A DNA stretch of 64,000 nt from Sipunculus nudus (taxonomy: Eukaryota > Annelida > Sipuncula > Golfingiida > Sipunculidae): positions 803,501 through 867,500 of the forward strand of contig CM049315.1 of assembly GCA_026874595.1 (NCBI GenBank), written 5' to 3'. The first letter of the stretch is position 1. Every line of letters begins with the position of its first letter. Under the pieces are notes generated by a model. The model was given only the letters and a program-made list of their open reading frames with translations, was not told where the DNA came from and searched no databases. The translations under genes and the position numbers were made by a program. Positions 1 through 11,579 of the stretch are shown here, one piece after another.

Positions 1-108
1 GCCTGTATAAAATACCATAAAACCGTGGACAACGTTAATGCCGAGCCTGTATAAAATTCCACAAAACAGTGGACAGCGTTAAATGTCAAGCTTGTATAAA
101 ATACCACT

Positions 109-360
109 AAACAGTGGACAACGTAATGCCTAGCCTGTATAAAAAAAAACTACAAAACAGTGTACAACATTAAATGTCAAGCCTTTTAGAGTGGACAACG
201 TTAATGCCAAGCCTGTATATAATACCACAAAATAATGGATAGCTTTGAATGCAAAGCCTGTATAAAACACCATTAAACAACGTTAAAGCCCAGTCTGTAC
301 AAAAAAACACAAAATAATGGAAAACGTCAAATATAAAGCCTGTATAAAATACCACTAAAC
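109..360. repeat. left flank copy of the 89-bp block
   Basis: This stretch, with the unusual run TATAAAAAAAAACTAC and the broken unit CAAGCCTTTTAGAGTGG, recurs at about 1158-1410 with a constant shift of 1049 bp (1050 after one inserted A). It flanks one side of the nine-copy 89-bp block and its twin flanks the other, as expected when unequal crossover duplicates a larger segment. Confidence 0.85.
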
Positions 361-361
361 A

Positions 362-1162
362 GTGGACAACATTAATGCCAGGCCTGTATAAAATACTACA
401 AAACCGTGGAAAGCGTTAAATGTCAAGCTTGTATAAAATACCACTAAACAGTGGACAACATTAATGCCAGGCCTGTATAAAATACTACAAAACCGTGGAA
501 AGCGTTAAATGTCAAGCTTGTATAAAATACCACTAAACAGTGGACAACATTAATGCCAGGCCTGTATAAAATACTACAAAACCGTGGAAAGCGTTAAATG
601 TCAAGCTTGTATAAAATACCACTAAACAGTGGACAACATTAATGCCAGGCCTGTATAAAATACTACAAAACCGTGGAAAGCGTTAAATGTCAAGCTTGTA
701 TAAAATACCACTAAACAGTGGACAACATTAATGCCAGGCCTGTATAAAATACTACAAAACCGTGGAAAGCGTTAAATGTCAAGCTTGTATAAAATACCAC
801 TAAACAGTGGACAACATTAATGCCAGGCCTGTATAAAATACTACAAAACCGTTGAAAGCGTTAAATGTCAAGCTTGTATAAAATACCACTAAACAGTGGA
901 CAACATTAATGCCAGGCCTGTATAAAATACTACAAAACCGTGGAAAGCGTTAAATGTCAAGCTTGTATAAAATACCACTAAACAGTGGACAACATTAATG
1001 CCAGGCCTGTATAAAATACTACAAAACCGTGGAAAGCGTTAAATGTCAAGCTTGTATAAAATACCACTAAACAGTGGACAACATTAATGCCAGGCCTGTA
1101 TAAAATACTACAAAACCGTGGAAAGCGTTAAATGTCAAGCTTGTATAAAATACCACTAAACA
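362..1162. repeat. 89-bp dimer higher-order block, nine copies
   Basis: Within the 44/45-bp array a dimer (44 + 45 = 89 bp) is repeated nine times almost without change. GTGGACAACATT recurs at 362, 451, 540, 629, 718, 807, 896, 985 and 1074, exactly 89 bp apart, and the next unit at 1163 switches to GTGGACAACG. One clear difference is a GTTGAAAG instead of GTGGAAAG near 850. Such identity inside a diverged array indicates recent local amplification. Confidence 0.93.
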
Positions 1163-1410
1163 GTGGACAACGTAATGCCTAGCCTGTATAAAAAAAAACT
1201 ACAAAACAGTGTACAACATTAAATGTCAAGCCTTTTAGAGTGGACAACGTTAATGCCAAGCCTGTATAAAATACCACAAAATAATAGATAGCTTTGAATG
1301 CAAAGCCTGTATAAAACACCATTAAACAACGTTTAAGCCCAGTCTGTATAAAAAAAACACAAAATAATGGAAAACGTCAAATATAAAGCCTGTATAAAAT
1401 ACCACAAAAC
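1158..1410. repeat. right flank copy of the 89-bp block
   Basis: Near-identical to 109-360. ACGTAATGCC is at 121 and 1170, and CCCAGTCTGT at 289 and 1338. The few differences are single-base (for example AATAATGG versus AATAATAG) plus one inserted base. Confidence 0.85.
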
Positions 1411-3454
1411 AGTGGACAGCGTTAAATGTCTAGCCTGTATTAAATACAACAAAACAGTGGACGGCGTTAATGCCGAGCCTGTATAAAATATCACAAAACA
1501 GTGGACAGCGTTAATGCCTAACCTGTATCAAATACAACAAAACAGTGGGCAGCGTAAAATGTCAAGCCTGTATCAATTACCACAAAACAGTGGACAGCGT
1601 TAAATGTCAAGCCTGCATAAAATACCACAAAACCGTGAACAGCGTTAAATGTTAAGCTTGTATAAAATGCCACAAAACAGTGGAAAAAGCTAATGCCCTG
1701 CCTGTATAAATACAACAAAACAGTGCACAACGTTAAATGTCAAGCCTGTATTAAATACCGCAAAACATGTGGACGACGTTAATAACGAACCTGTATAAAA
1801 TACCACAACACAGTGGACAGCGTTCATGCCTAGCCTTTATCAAATACCACAAAAGAGTGTACAGCGTTAAATGTCAAGCCTGTATAAAATACGACAAAAC
1901 AGTGGACAGCGTTAAATGTCAAGCTTTTATAAAATACCACAAAACAGTGGGCAGCGTAAAATGTCAAGCCTGTATCAATTACCACAAAAGAGTGGACAGC
2001 GTTAAATGTCAAGCCTGTATAAAATACGACAAAACAGTGGACAGCGTTAAATGTTTAGCCTGTATTAAATACCGCAAAAGAGTCGACAGCGTTAAATGTC
2101 AAGCCTGTATCAAATACCACCAAACAGTGCACGGCGTTAGTGCCGAACCTGTATAAAATACCTCAACACAGCGGATAGCGTTAATGCCAAGCCTGTATCA
2201 AATACCACAAAATAGTGGACAGCGTTAAATGTCAAGCCTGTATGAAATACCACAAAACAGGGGACAGCGTTGAATGTCTAGCCTGTATTAAATACCGCAA
2301 TACAGTGGACGGCGTTAATGCCGAGCCTGTATAAAATACCACTAGACAGTGGACAGCGTTAATGTCTAGCCTGCATTAAATACCACAAAACAGTGGGCAG
2401 CGTTAAATGTCAAGCCTGTATCAATTACCAAAAAACAGTGGAAAAAGCTAATGCCTAGCCTGTATCAAATACCCATAAAACAATGGACAACGTTATATGT
2501 TAAGCTTGTATAAAATTCCACAAAACAGTGGAAAAAGCTAATTCCCTGCCTGTATAAATACCACAAAACAGTGCACAACGTTAAATGTCAAGCCTGTATT
2601 AAATACCGCAAAACATGTGGACGACGTTAATACCGAACCTGTATAAAATACCACAAACAGTGGACAGCGTTCATGCCTAGCCTGTATAAAATACCACAAA
2701 ACAATGGACAACGTTAAATGTTTAGCCTGTATTAAATACCACGAAACAGTGGACAGTGTTAAAGTCAAGCCTGTATCAAATACCACAAAATAGTTGACAG
2801 CGTTAAATGTCAAGCTTGTATAAAATACCACAAAACAATGGACAACGTTTAATGTCAAGCCTGTATTAAATACCACAAAACAATGGACGACGTTAAATGT
2901 CAAGCTTGTATAAAATACAACAAAACCGTTGACAGCGTGATGCCCTGCCTGTATCAAATACCACAAAACAGTGGACAGCGTTAAATGTCAAGCCTGTATA
3001 AAATACCACAAAACAGTGGACAGCGTTAAATGTCAAGCTTGTATGAAATACAACAAAACCGTGGACAGCGTGATGCCTAGCCTGTATCAAAAACCACAAA
3101 GAGTGGACAGCGTTAAATGTCAAGCCTGTATAAAATACGATAAAACAGTGAACAACATTAATGCCCAGCCTGTATAAAATACCACAAAACAGTGGACAGC
3201 GTTGAATGTCAAGCTTGTATAAAATGCCACAAAACAGTGGAAAAAGCTAATGCCCTGCCTGTATTACATACTGCAAAAGAGTGGACGGCGTAATTGCCGA
3301 GCCTGTATAAAATACGACAAAACAGTGGACAGCGTTAAATGTCAAGCTTGTATAAAATACCACAAACAGTGGACAGCGTTAAATGCCAAGCTTGTATCAA
3401 ATACCATAAAAATGTGGACAGCGTTCAAAAGAATACCTTTTTATTCCATTTACT

Positions 3455-5082
3455 CGAAACAGTCTGGGTCGCCCCATCTGTGTCAGTATTGTAACAGAGT
3501 TGTCATTATTTTGCTATTAATATATACAATATTTCTTCATGATAAATGTATTATATAAATGACGGAACCTTAAGTTGTAAAAAAAAATAAACAAAGAATA
3601 TCACATTTGGAGAGGGCCACCTCTACGGACCATGACATGATGACGTGCAGAGTCCTTTCATTAAAATCCATTATCTCAAGACTATTCATTGGATGTTTTC
3701 GGTGATCGCTAAATGGGTTAATTAAAGTCATAATGTTGCATGCTATGAACCTCTTATCATTACGACAAGCATTTCATTTTAGACAAGACCATGCAACTAT
3801 AGGGCTTTAAATTTTTTATTTTTTTTTTACTGTGTATTTAAATATTTATGGGATATATCATAACGAACTGCCTACATCTTCACGTTTCTTTCTTTACCTA
3901 GGTCTTCTCCACGTCTGATCATCCATTGTTTAGAAAATCAAAGACCAAACGGAATCTGGGCAAGTCATTTGAGTAAAAGTAAGTGAATTTACTGCAACTT
4001 TCTTCCATCACATTTCAAGGCAGAGTTTTACTTCAGTATCCAAGTTCACTGTCGGGAGTGGGACTTACTTTTTTGTCGCTTGTATGAGGATGTATGTCTC
4101 ATTAAATATGACATTTATTACCCTCAACCTATCGTTATATTAGTATAATATTTAAAGTGGCCTAATCACCTATAAAGAATGTTGAAGTCACTCGAAAAAT
4201 AGCTTCTCCCCTTTAAAATAAATCGGTACCTGCCAAAATATGTCCTGGTAACTGCTTGATTATTCCTGTAAACGAGTATTTTAACAGTAGTCCGGGTGCG
4301 ATCACAGGCGTCAACATAAGCACAACGCTTGGGATCGTGTGCATCGCAAAGCCACAACACGTCTCAATCAGGAGATGCCCTGACCTAGCCCCAACAATGT
4401 TTTACGTGTTCCCGCTGGCTTAAACACCTCGTGTCACATTCGGACCTGAGCCGGTCACGCGGCCTTGTTATGGAAAACGGACACACGTGGACTGTGTTAA
4501 CCAACACAATCTACTTTAGTATTCTCTCTTATTTTTGTGTTATGATTAACTTAAAAAAATATAAAAAACTTATAAAAAACCCGGTTATGTAAACAGTTTT
4601 CCTGACACTGATTCCAAATTATTCCCAGTAAAATCAATGTCTTTAATACCCAACTCTGGAAGCAATTTCTTCCAAATAAAAGAAAGGATGTATGATATCA
4701 TACGGACACACGCACACATACAACCGATGTTCTGAGAGCAAGATAATGTGCCCCATAAGAAATATGATATCCTTATCGTTTAACAGAATATAATCAGATT
4801 TTAAGAAATGTGTTGAATTCATTTGTGATGTGATAGTCTTTGACAGCTGAATACAGAAGAATAACAAGTAAACATTTACGGTCATGACAGCAATATACAG
4901 GATGAGTGTAACTTGATTTAACCAGCTCCAAATATATAAGCACTGTATTTCAACTGATAGTAGGTTACAATAACAGAAAAGATAGTACAATCTGTAATTT
5001 AATTATGAACCGAAAGAAATTTATTCAACTTCAGAACAAACTTAATCGCCGCGAGATAAATCGGTGTTTCGTAACACAATTG
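3455..5082. mobile_element. family A dispersed element, compact copy 1
   Basis: A non-coding sequence of about 1.6 kb, paralogous to 8430-23274 and in its middle part to 38075-38560. Shared blocks, in order: TTAATATATACAATATTTCTTC (3517; 8498), the 286-bp-type segment with ATTAATATCCATTATCTC-like sequence (3600-3860), GTCTTCTCCACGTCTGATCA (3901), TTCAGTATCCAAGTTCAC (4031), TCAATCAGGAGATGCCCTGA (4363), TTTAATACCCAACTCTGGAA (4641), and an end near CGGTGTTTCGTAACACAA (5065-5082). No terminal inverted repeats, target duplication or coding frame is evident, so the class (non-autonomous DNA element, LINE tail or segmental duplicate) is unresolved. Homology stops where the LINE tail begins at 5083. 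Confidence 0.75.
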
Positions 5083-5212
5083 ATTGATTGATCGATTCTT
5101 TATCTCCTTTTTTTCTGCAACAGTTTCACTACGAGATCTAATATTTTACCCTAATATAACCTTTCCGGCGATAGTCTGAACTTGTTCTTATGGTTTTATT
5201 TCAGTCTCGATT

Positions 5213-6290
5213 ATGTTATACCACAACTCTGAACCATACAATAATGATGGGATACATATGCGTTTCCACAGATTTGATGAAACTGACGGTAGGAGAGCAC
5301 TAGACCTCACCCCTATAATACCAAGTACGCCTAAAATGGATTTTTGCTTCATGTTTTTTTTCTGTACGCGAACTGGAAGAAAAATGAGAGTTTAATTGTA
5401 CCGGCCCCTACATGAAAATAGTCTTGCACCTCAGAGTCTTAGGACCTATTTGCCAAACTCGTCAATCTTTAATTAGGGAATTTTGTGCTTTAGTTTCACC
5501 GAATACTTCATATTTAGATTTTGTTACTGAGAAAGATATTCTCCACATTCTTTATTCTTTAGCTCTAATAATCATAAAATCTAAATTTGCTAAAATTACA
5601 ATGTCATCAGTATATGTCGGACCACTGGCATCTAAGTGATTTACCTGAAGACCTACTTTCTTTTCATTTATATACTGATGAAAATCAGAATATGAAAGAG
5701 TAAAATATAACATTTAAAGAATTCCACCTTGCTTAATACTTTGCGATATTTGGAATTTCCCCGATAAGGTTGCGTTTATCATGACAGCACTTGAACTATC
5801 TTGAAACCATTCTCTAACAAGTAAACGCAATATGTTCCTATAATCCCTATCTCAAACGGCTTATATGATATGCCGTCCCATCGAATTCTATCGAACATAG
5901 AGCTACAGTACACTTCCCCCCTAATTCACATTATGACATTCTGAAACGTCTTTCTCAGTAAACGTTTTAAAATGATCATCATCCTGGCTTAGTTATTTTG
6001 TAACCTTTGCACTGTTTATTTTGGAAACCTCGCGGTCGCTCCGCATCTATCCAAACCCACCGCATTCTGCTTTGAAACAGCTGTGCTTCCCTTGATTCAT
6101 TATCCAGATATGGATTTTAATGTGAAAATATATTGGATTTGGGAACAGGTATGTCAGATGCAGCTTTCAAACAGTTTAATAATTTTTCTGTAAACCTGTC
6201 AATATCATCCGGTGATTTTAGTTTACAATCAAAGATTTCTTCTTTACTGAAGTTTTTATCCAATTGTTCCCGATATTTACTTACATTTAA
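5213..6290 (-). pseudogene. LINE reverse transcriptase domain, degenerate
   Basis: Conceptual minus-strand reading in shifting frames shows reverse-transcriptase landmarks in the right order: FDRIRWDGI (around 5870-5935, where families have the first catalytic Asp in a phrase like YD.VWRDGL), MINATLSGKFQISQ then KQGGIL (around 5725-5800, the RQGxxLSP-type motif), the active-site box YTDDIVILAN with the two Asp intact (YTDD at 5603-5614), KSKYEVFGETKAQNS (around 5475-5520), and a C-terminal LLYGSELWYN (around 5210-5240). The enzyme would copy the element RNA at a nicked chromosomal target. Several stops and frame changes separate these pieces, so it is a relic. The order and the YxDD box make the assignment firm; the clade is uncertain. 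Confidence 0.78.
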
Positions 6291-6445
6291 CTTATTCCAT
6301 TAATTAATGGGTCTAAGTTCCTTATGAAATCTCTGGATACTAAACTTGTCCCCATCCTGATAGAGGTTCGGGTATATTGCAGTTAGATATGCTGGATGTG
6401 TCCGATATTCTTCAACATAGTAGTTTGATGGTGGCATGTATACAT

Positions 6446-6491
<46 letters not shown>

Positions 6492-6843
6492 ACGTTCATC
6501 TTAGTTTAATAACTGCTATGCGATCATTTCCTAAATCATTAATGTTTTACACCAAATAACATATCTTTAGACAACATGATTGCCACACAAGCTTTATTTG
6601 GATTTTCGCCATTACATTTGACAAAGGCATCATATCTGTTATTAAGGGTTTCAAGAAAGGAACACTGTTAATATGATAAATGGGGCTGTTGTAAAAAAGG
6701 AAATCTGTTTCAGCCACTAGAACATCAATATACCTTGAAAAGCTGAAGGCCACTCTGCAATCCAGAGTTTTTATAGTCAATTTATGTAAATTATCATTCA
6801 TTATAATACAACGTAATGTGAGACAAAGTATGCAACAAAACAT
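6291..6843 (-). pseudogene. LINE endonuclease (APE-type) domain, degenerate
   Basis: The minus-strand frame beginning near 6843 contains KTLDCRVAFSFSRYID then VLVAETDFLF, which fits the start of AP-like LINE endonucleases (usually written LNCRG..SSRYID..L.ETDIL.LQEH). After a frameshift comes GNDRIAVIKLR (near 6510-6540) and, beyond the AT run at 6450-6489, VYMPPSNYYVEEYRTH (around 6390-6440), matching the strand that precedes the GDFN motif. The GDFN motif itself has decayed. This domain would nick the target DNA for target-primed reverse transcription. The fragment is broken by frameshifts and the microsatellite. It lies directly upstream of the reverse transcriptase, as in intact LINEs. 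Confidence 0.65.
6450..6489. repeat. (AT)n microsatellite inside LINE endonuclease
   Basis: About 20 uninterrupted AT dinucleotides. It splits the minus-strand endonuclease frame between the GNDRIAVIKL-like and VYMPPSNYY segments. Confidence 0.97.
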
Positions 6844-7399
6844 TAAATGAAGCTCACATGAAATAATCTTACCTTCAGATCAAGTTAAGCAATTTCTTTC
6901 TGCTATAACAGAACCATTTACAACAAAGCATGCCCAAGGCGAAATGCCTTCATCTGGTACGGAGAACCTGTGATTTTAGTGAGACTTAGTTTAATAGACA
7001 TGGGAAAATCATTGATTTTCAACACTCTACACTGATCAACATCTACATCTTTTGCTTTGACATGTTTGATGATCGGTTCTCTGGTAAAAGAACTGACCGT
7101 TTGATTTTGATGCTGCCAATGTAATATGAGCTTACGGTTTTCTGTTTTTAACCACAGCAGATTCTTTGTCATTTACACTTTTTTTACTCATGCCCTCTCC
7201 AGATAACCTCAGCCTGTGAACTATTGGAGTTTACCTCAATAGACTCACCAACACTAGATACCCTAACACGCACCTCATTTCCTGTCTCTATAGACTTTTC
7301 TTAAGATTTTTTTTTATCATTCTGTTTGTGTTACCAAAAAGAATCTTTATTTCTATCCCTCTTTTAACTTTCTTGATATTTATTTCGTTTTGGCATGGG

Positions 7400-7810
7400 A
7401 AGAAAATCAAAGTTTTGCATTGGAATTTGTTGTTTGTGAATGACAATCTACGGAAGTTCTTAAAGAAGACATCGAGGTCTTTATAAGTTGCTAGGGCGCC
7501 CCTATTGGCTGTCGCAAAGAGAACTCTCTTTCTAGTCGAGAGACACGGTTTTCAAGGATTCACATGCATGACTCAGTATTATCCATCGTCTATCCAACGA
7601 TTTATAAGTTCACACTTGTGAGGAACAGTCTGTGTGCATTCTATCCACACGTTTATTTTTTTTCCTGCAGCCGTCTATGAACAGACGTTTTTCTGTCTGC
7701 CTTAACACCTTTTTACATAACTTGGTATTCTCTTCTCTGAGCTTGCGCGTCTCGTCAAGAAGCATGTCATGTTCTTCTTTCATTTGATGTTACACATCTT
7801 CTCATTATTT
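7400..7810 (-). pseudogene. possible LINE ORF1 remnant with coiled coil
   Basis: On the minus strand, in the position expected for ORF1 upstream of the endonuclease, the reading around 7800-7675 gives MKEEHDMLLDETRKLREE followed by NTKLCKKVLRQTEKRL, a charged heptad-like coiled-coil segment. A second short helical stretch, ENRVSRLEREFSLRQP, lies near 7550-7510. LINE ORF1 proteins often have a coiled coil for trimerisation ahead of an RNA-binding part. No RRM or zinc knuckle is identifiable, and stops interrupt the reading. The call rests on position and composition only, so it could be chance. The interval between this and 6843 holds further open fragments (for example minus 6918-7172) that I cannot assign. 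Confidence 0.35.
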
Positions 7811-8429
7811 ACGTATGTCGTAATGGCTCCCGGTCAGGACGACACTGACTCTATTATTTACAGCGGATATCGAGCGGCCACTGGGCCTATTCATATTGTT
7901 TTCTGTGTTCCCTCAGCCATTTTATATTGTGTTATCAAATATTCAGACCTGTTCGCTTTATTTTCTTGAGAGGACACGAGACGGATTGATTTTATGGATT
8001 TTGCATTCAGAATATTTGTTATGTTAATAGTTTTGTCCGCTTCTAAATACATGAAAATTCTATAAATGTAACCTGTAGTTATCGTGGAAGCTTTCCCAGC
8101 CTGTGTATTTTAATGACTGACGAGTTTACTTGAGGTGTATCTGGGAACTTGTCCGAAGCTAAATCATACAGCACACTCAGATATGTTGCAGATGACTTAT
8201 ATCATGCCTACATCCAACAAAAGCGACGAGCAGAACTTACTCCCACTCACGTGTCCATATTACTCCTTTATATTTTCAGATATTTTGCTCTCAGATTGTA
8301 TTGCAAACACCGATTCATCACCTGATGACATTTATATATCAATAGTAATGAGCACTTGAATTCTGAAAGTTATCTAAAGATCAATCAATTTAAAAAACTT
8401 AACTTTCTCAGCGAAGTCTATTTTATTTC
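7811..8429. other. AT-rich spacer, no gene seen
   Basis: Sequence between the LINE relic and family A copy 2. Two short plus-strand open frames (7769-7969 and 8135-8359) show no recognisable domain and no codon pattern distinguishing them from background. Nothing else is visible. Confidence 0.6.
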
Positions 8430-8547
8430 AGCAAAAGAACCGGTTGTCATTCATCTATGTCAGCATTAATTGTGACAGAGTAGTCGTTATTTTGTCATTA
8501 ATATATACAATATTTCTTCGTGATAAACGCATTATAAAAATGATTGA

Positions 8548-10265
8548 TCCTTAAATATGAAAATTTGTGAAAAAAAAATATACAAGGAGTGTCACATATG
8601 CGGAGGGTAAGCTCTTCAGACCATAGCATGATGAGTCCTTTCATTAATATCCATTATCTCTAGCTTACTATTCTCCATTGGATATTTATCTGATATCGCT
8701 GAATTGGATTAATTAAGGTCATAATGTTGCATGCCTTTGACCTTACATTATTTAAACTTAGACAAAAACATGCAAGCATTATAGCGCCTTTAAATTATAT
8801 TTTACCGTGTGTATTTCATATAGTCCTGCCTAGATCCTTAAATATGAACAATTTGTGAAAAAAATATACAAGGAGTGTCACATATGCGGAGGGTAAGCTC
8901 TACAGACCACAGCATGACGAGTCCTTTCATTAATATCCATTATCTCTAGCCTACTATGCTCCATTGGATATTTATCTGATATCGCTGAATTGGATTAATT
9001 AAGGTCATAATGTTGCATGCCTTTGACCTTACATCATTTAAACTTAGACAAAAACATGCGAACAATATAGCGCCTTTAAATTATATTTTACCGTGTGTAT
9101 TTCATATAGTCCTGCCTAGATCCTTAAATATGAACAATTTGTGAAAAAAATATACAAGGAGTGTCACATATGCGGACGGTAAGCTCTACAGACCATAGCA
9201 TGACGAGTCCTTTCATTAATATCCATTATCTCTAGCCTACTATGCTCCATTGGATATTTATCTGATATCGCTGAATTGGATTAATTAAGGTCATAATGTT
9301 GCATGCCTTTGACCTTACATCATTTAAACTTAGACAAAAACATGCGAACATTATAGCGCCTTTAAATTATATTTTACCGTGTGTATTTCATATAGTCCTG
9401 CCTAGATCCTTAAATATGAACAATTTGTGAAAAAAATATACAAGGAGTGTTACATATGCGGACGGTAAGCTCTACAGACCATAGCATGACGAGTCCTTTC
9501 ATTAATATCCATTATCTCTAGCCTACTATGCTCCATTGGATATTTATCTGATATCGCTGAATTGGATTAATTAAGGTCATAATATTGCATGCCTTTGACC
9601 TTACATCATTTAAACTTAGACAAAAACATGCGAACATTATAGCGCCTTTAAATTATATTTTACCGTGTGTATTTCATATAGTCCTGCCTAGATCCTTAAA
9701 TATGAACAATTTGTGAAAAAAATATACAAGGAGTGTCACATATGCGGAGGGTAAGCTCTACAGACCATAGCATGATGAGTCCTTTCATTAATATCCATTA
9801 TCTCTAGCCTACTATGCTCCATTGGATATTTATCTGAAATTGCTGAATTGGATTTATTAAGGTCATAATGTTGCATGCCTTTGACCTTACATCATTTAAA
9901 CTTAGACAAAAACATGCGAACATTATAGCGCCTTTAAATTATATTTTACCGTGTGTATTTCATATAGTCCTGCCTAGATCCTTAAATATGAACAATTTGT
10001 GAAAAAAATATACAAGGAGTGTCACATATGCGGAGGGTAAGCTCTACAGACCATAGCATGATGAGTCCTTTCATTAATATCCATTATCTCTAGCCTACTA
10101 TGCTCCATTGGATATTTATCTGAAATTGCTGAATTGGATTTATTAAGGTCATAATGTTGCATGCCTTTGACCTTACATCATTTAAACTTAGACAACAACA
10201 TGCGAACATTATAGCGCCTTTAAATTATATTTTACCGTGTGTATTTCATATAGACCTGCCTAGAT
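8548..10265. repeat. 286-bp tandem repeat, six copies
   Basis: The unit begins TCCTTAAATATGAAC and ends at CATATAGTCCTGCCTAGA. Unit starts are at 8548, 8835, 9121, 9407, 9693 and 9979, and the array terminates at 10265 where TCCTTA becomes TCGTCA. The first unit is 287 bp and the most diverged; the remainder differ by only a few bases each. Family A copy 1 has a single equivalent of this unit (about 3565-3875), so the array is derived and recent. Confidence 0.95.
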
Positions 10266-10372
10266 CGTCACATGTTTCTTTCTTTATCAAGGTCTTCTCT
10301 ACGTCTGATCATCCATACGTTAGAAAAATTAAAGACCAACCGGAATATGAGCAAGTTATTTAAGTAAAAGTT

Positions 10373-10812
10373 TGTGTATATGCTGTTATATACATATTTA
10401 AAGGCAACGTTTTCCTTTTAACTAAAAGCAGTTTTACATAAATAAGAAGATTTGTTTTCAGTTATACCTGTTCTTCTTTTTAGAGCTTCCTTTGAAATAT
10501 TTTAATGAAGGAAGGCAATACATGTGCAGTTCTTATAGATGTCGCGTTTGAGGATATTTATGCGAAATCTGCGTTTCAGCAGACCTCATAGTGTGTTTAA
10601 ACTGAGATACCAAATAATAAGGTGCGAATTGCTGAATAAATCCTAAGCGACGAACTTTAAAGAATCGAGTAAAGTTGGTGTTATATTTTCTTAACCTACA
10701 TCTACCTTGTGGTGTCTTGGTCTAGTGAAGTATGTTGTACCAACGAGACTGTTAAATTCACATCTAGAATATTCAACATATAATGAATACTTATAAAAGT
10801 TTCATCGAAGAG
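10373..10812. other. spacer between 286-bp and 123-bp arrays
   Basis: Single-copy-looking AT-rich sequence with no open frame of note. Its first 60 bases retain weak similarity to 3985-4030 of family A copy 1 (AAAGGCAACGTTTTCC versus AAGGCAGAGTTTTACT). The remainder has no match elsewhere in the window. Confidence 0.6.
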
Positions 10813-11579
10813 TTTTCTTCAGTATCTACCTGTGTGTACGTGCGTATGATCGTAAGTTAACTCAGGTATATCACAGGATGTAGGTCTGTTCCAGGGTTTT
10901 AGCAACTGATTCTGATGTAATGTTGTAAGGGTTAGTTTTCTTCAGTATCTACCTGTGTGTACGTGCGTATGATCGTAAATCAACTCAGGTATATCACAGG
11001 ATGTAGGTCTGTTCCAGGGTTTTAGCTACTGATTCTGATGTAATGTTGTAAGGGTTAGTTTTCTTCAGTATCTACCTGTGTGTACGTGCGTATGATCGTA
11101 AGTTAACTCAGGTATATCACAGGATGTAGGTCTGTTCCAGGGTTTTAGCAACTGATTCTGATGTAATGTTGTAAGGGTTAGTTTTCTTCAGTATCTACCT
11201 GTGTGTACGTGCGTATGATCGTAAATTAACTCAGGTATATCACAGGATGTAGGTCTGTTCCAGGGTTTTAGCTACTGATTCTGATGTAATGTTGTAAGGA
11301 TTAGTTTTCTTCAGTATCTACCTGTGTGTACGTGCGGTATGATCGTAAATTAACTCAGGTATATCACAGGATGTAGGTCTTTTCCAGGGTTTTAGCTACT
11401 GATTCTGATGTAATGTTGTAAGGGTTAGTTTTCTTCAGTATCTACCTGTGTGTACGTGCGTATGATCGTAAATTAACTCAGGTATATCACAGGATGTAGG
11501 TCTGTTCAAGGGTTTTAGCTACTGATTCTGATGTAATGTTGTAAGGGTTAGTTTTCTTCAGTATCTACCTGTGTGTACG

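Larger units (their letters stand above)
1..3430. repeat. 44/45-bp tandem satellite array
   Basis: About 77 diverged head-to-tail units of 44 or 45 bp fill this interval and run off the left edge. The typical unit opens with GCCTGTATAAAATACCAC, continues AAAACAGTGGACAGCGTT and closes with AAATGTCAA (45 bp) or AATGCCTA (44 bp). Units differ by scattered substitutions and small indels, so this is an old array apart from one freshly homogenised block at 362-1162. Because 45 is divisible by three, open frames with a 15-residue periodicity appear on both strands (for example plus 1767-2156, minus 2538-2966). They track the repeat and are not evidence of a gene. The last recognisable unit ends near 3430. 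Confidence 0.95.
5083..7810 (-). mobile_element. decayed non-LTR retrotransposon (LINE), minus strand
   Basis: Read on the minus strand, fragments appear in LINE order: a possible ORF1 coiled coil (about 7810-7400), an endonuclease domain (6843 to about 6290) and a reverse transcriptase (about 6290-5213), then a simple-sequence 3' tail rich in ATCAATCAATCAAT (5083-5102) abutting family A copy 1. Many stops and frameshifts interrupt the frames, so it is inactive. At about 2.7 kb it is shorter than the 5-6 kb typical of complete elements. The clade is not assigned. An AT dinucleotide run (6450-6489) has grown inside the endonuclease. The coding parts are described separately. Confidence 0.8.

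Noticed and set aside
1767-2966. Open frames with a 15-residue repeat on both strands of the 44/45-bp array
   Set aside because: The 45-bp unit keeps any stop-free frame open. Both strands are open equally and 44-bp units break the frames, so there is no coding signal.
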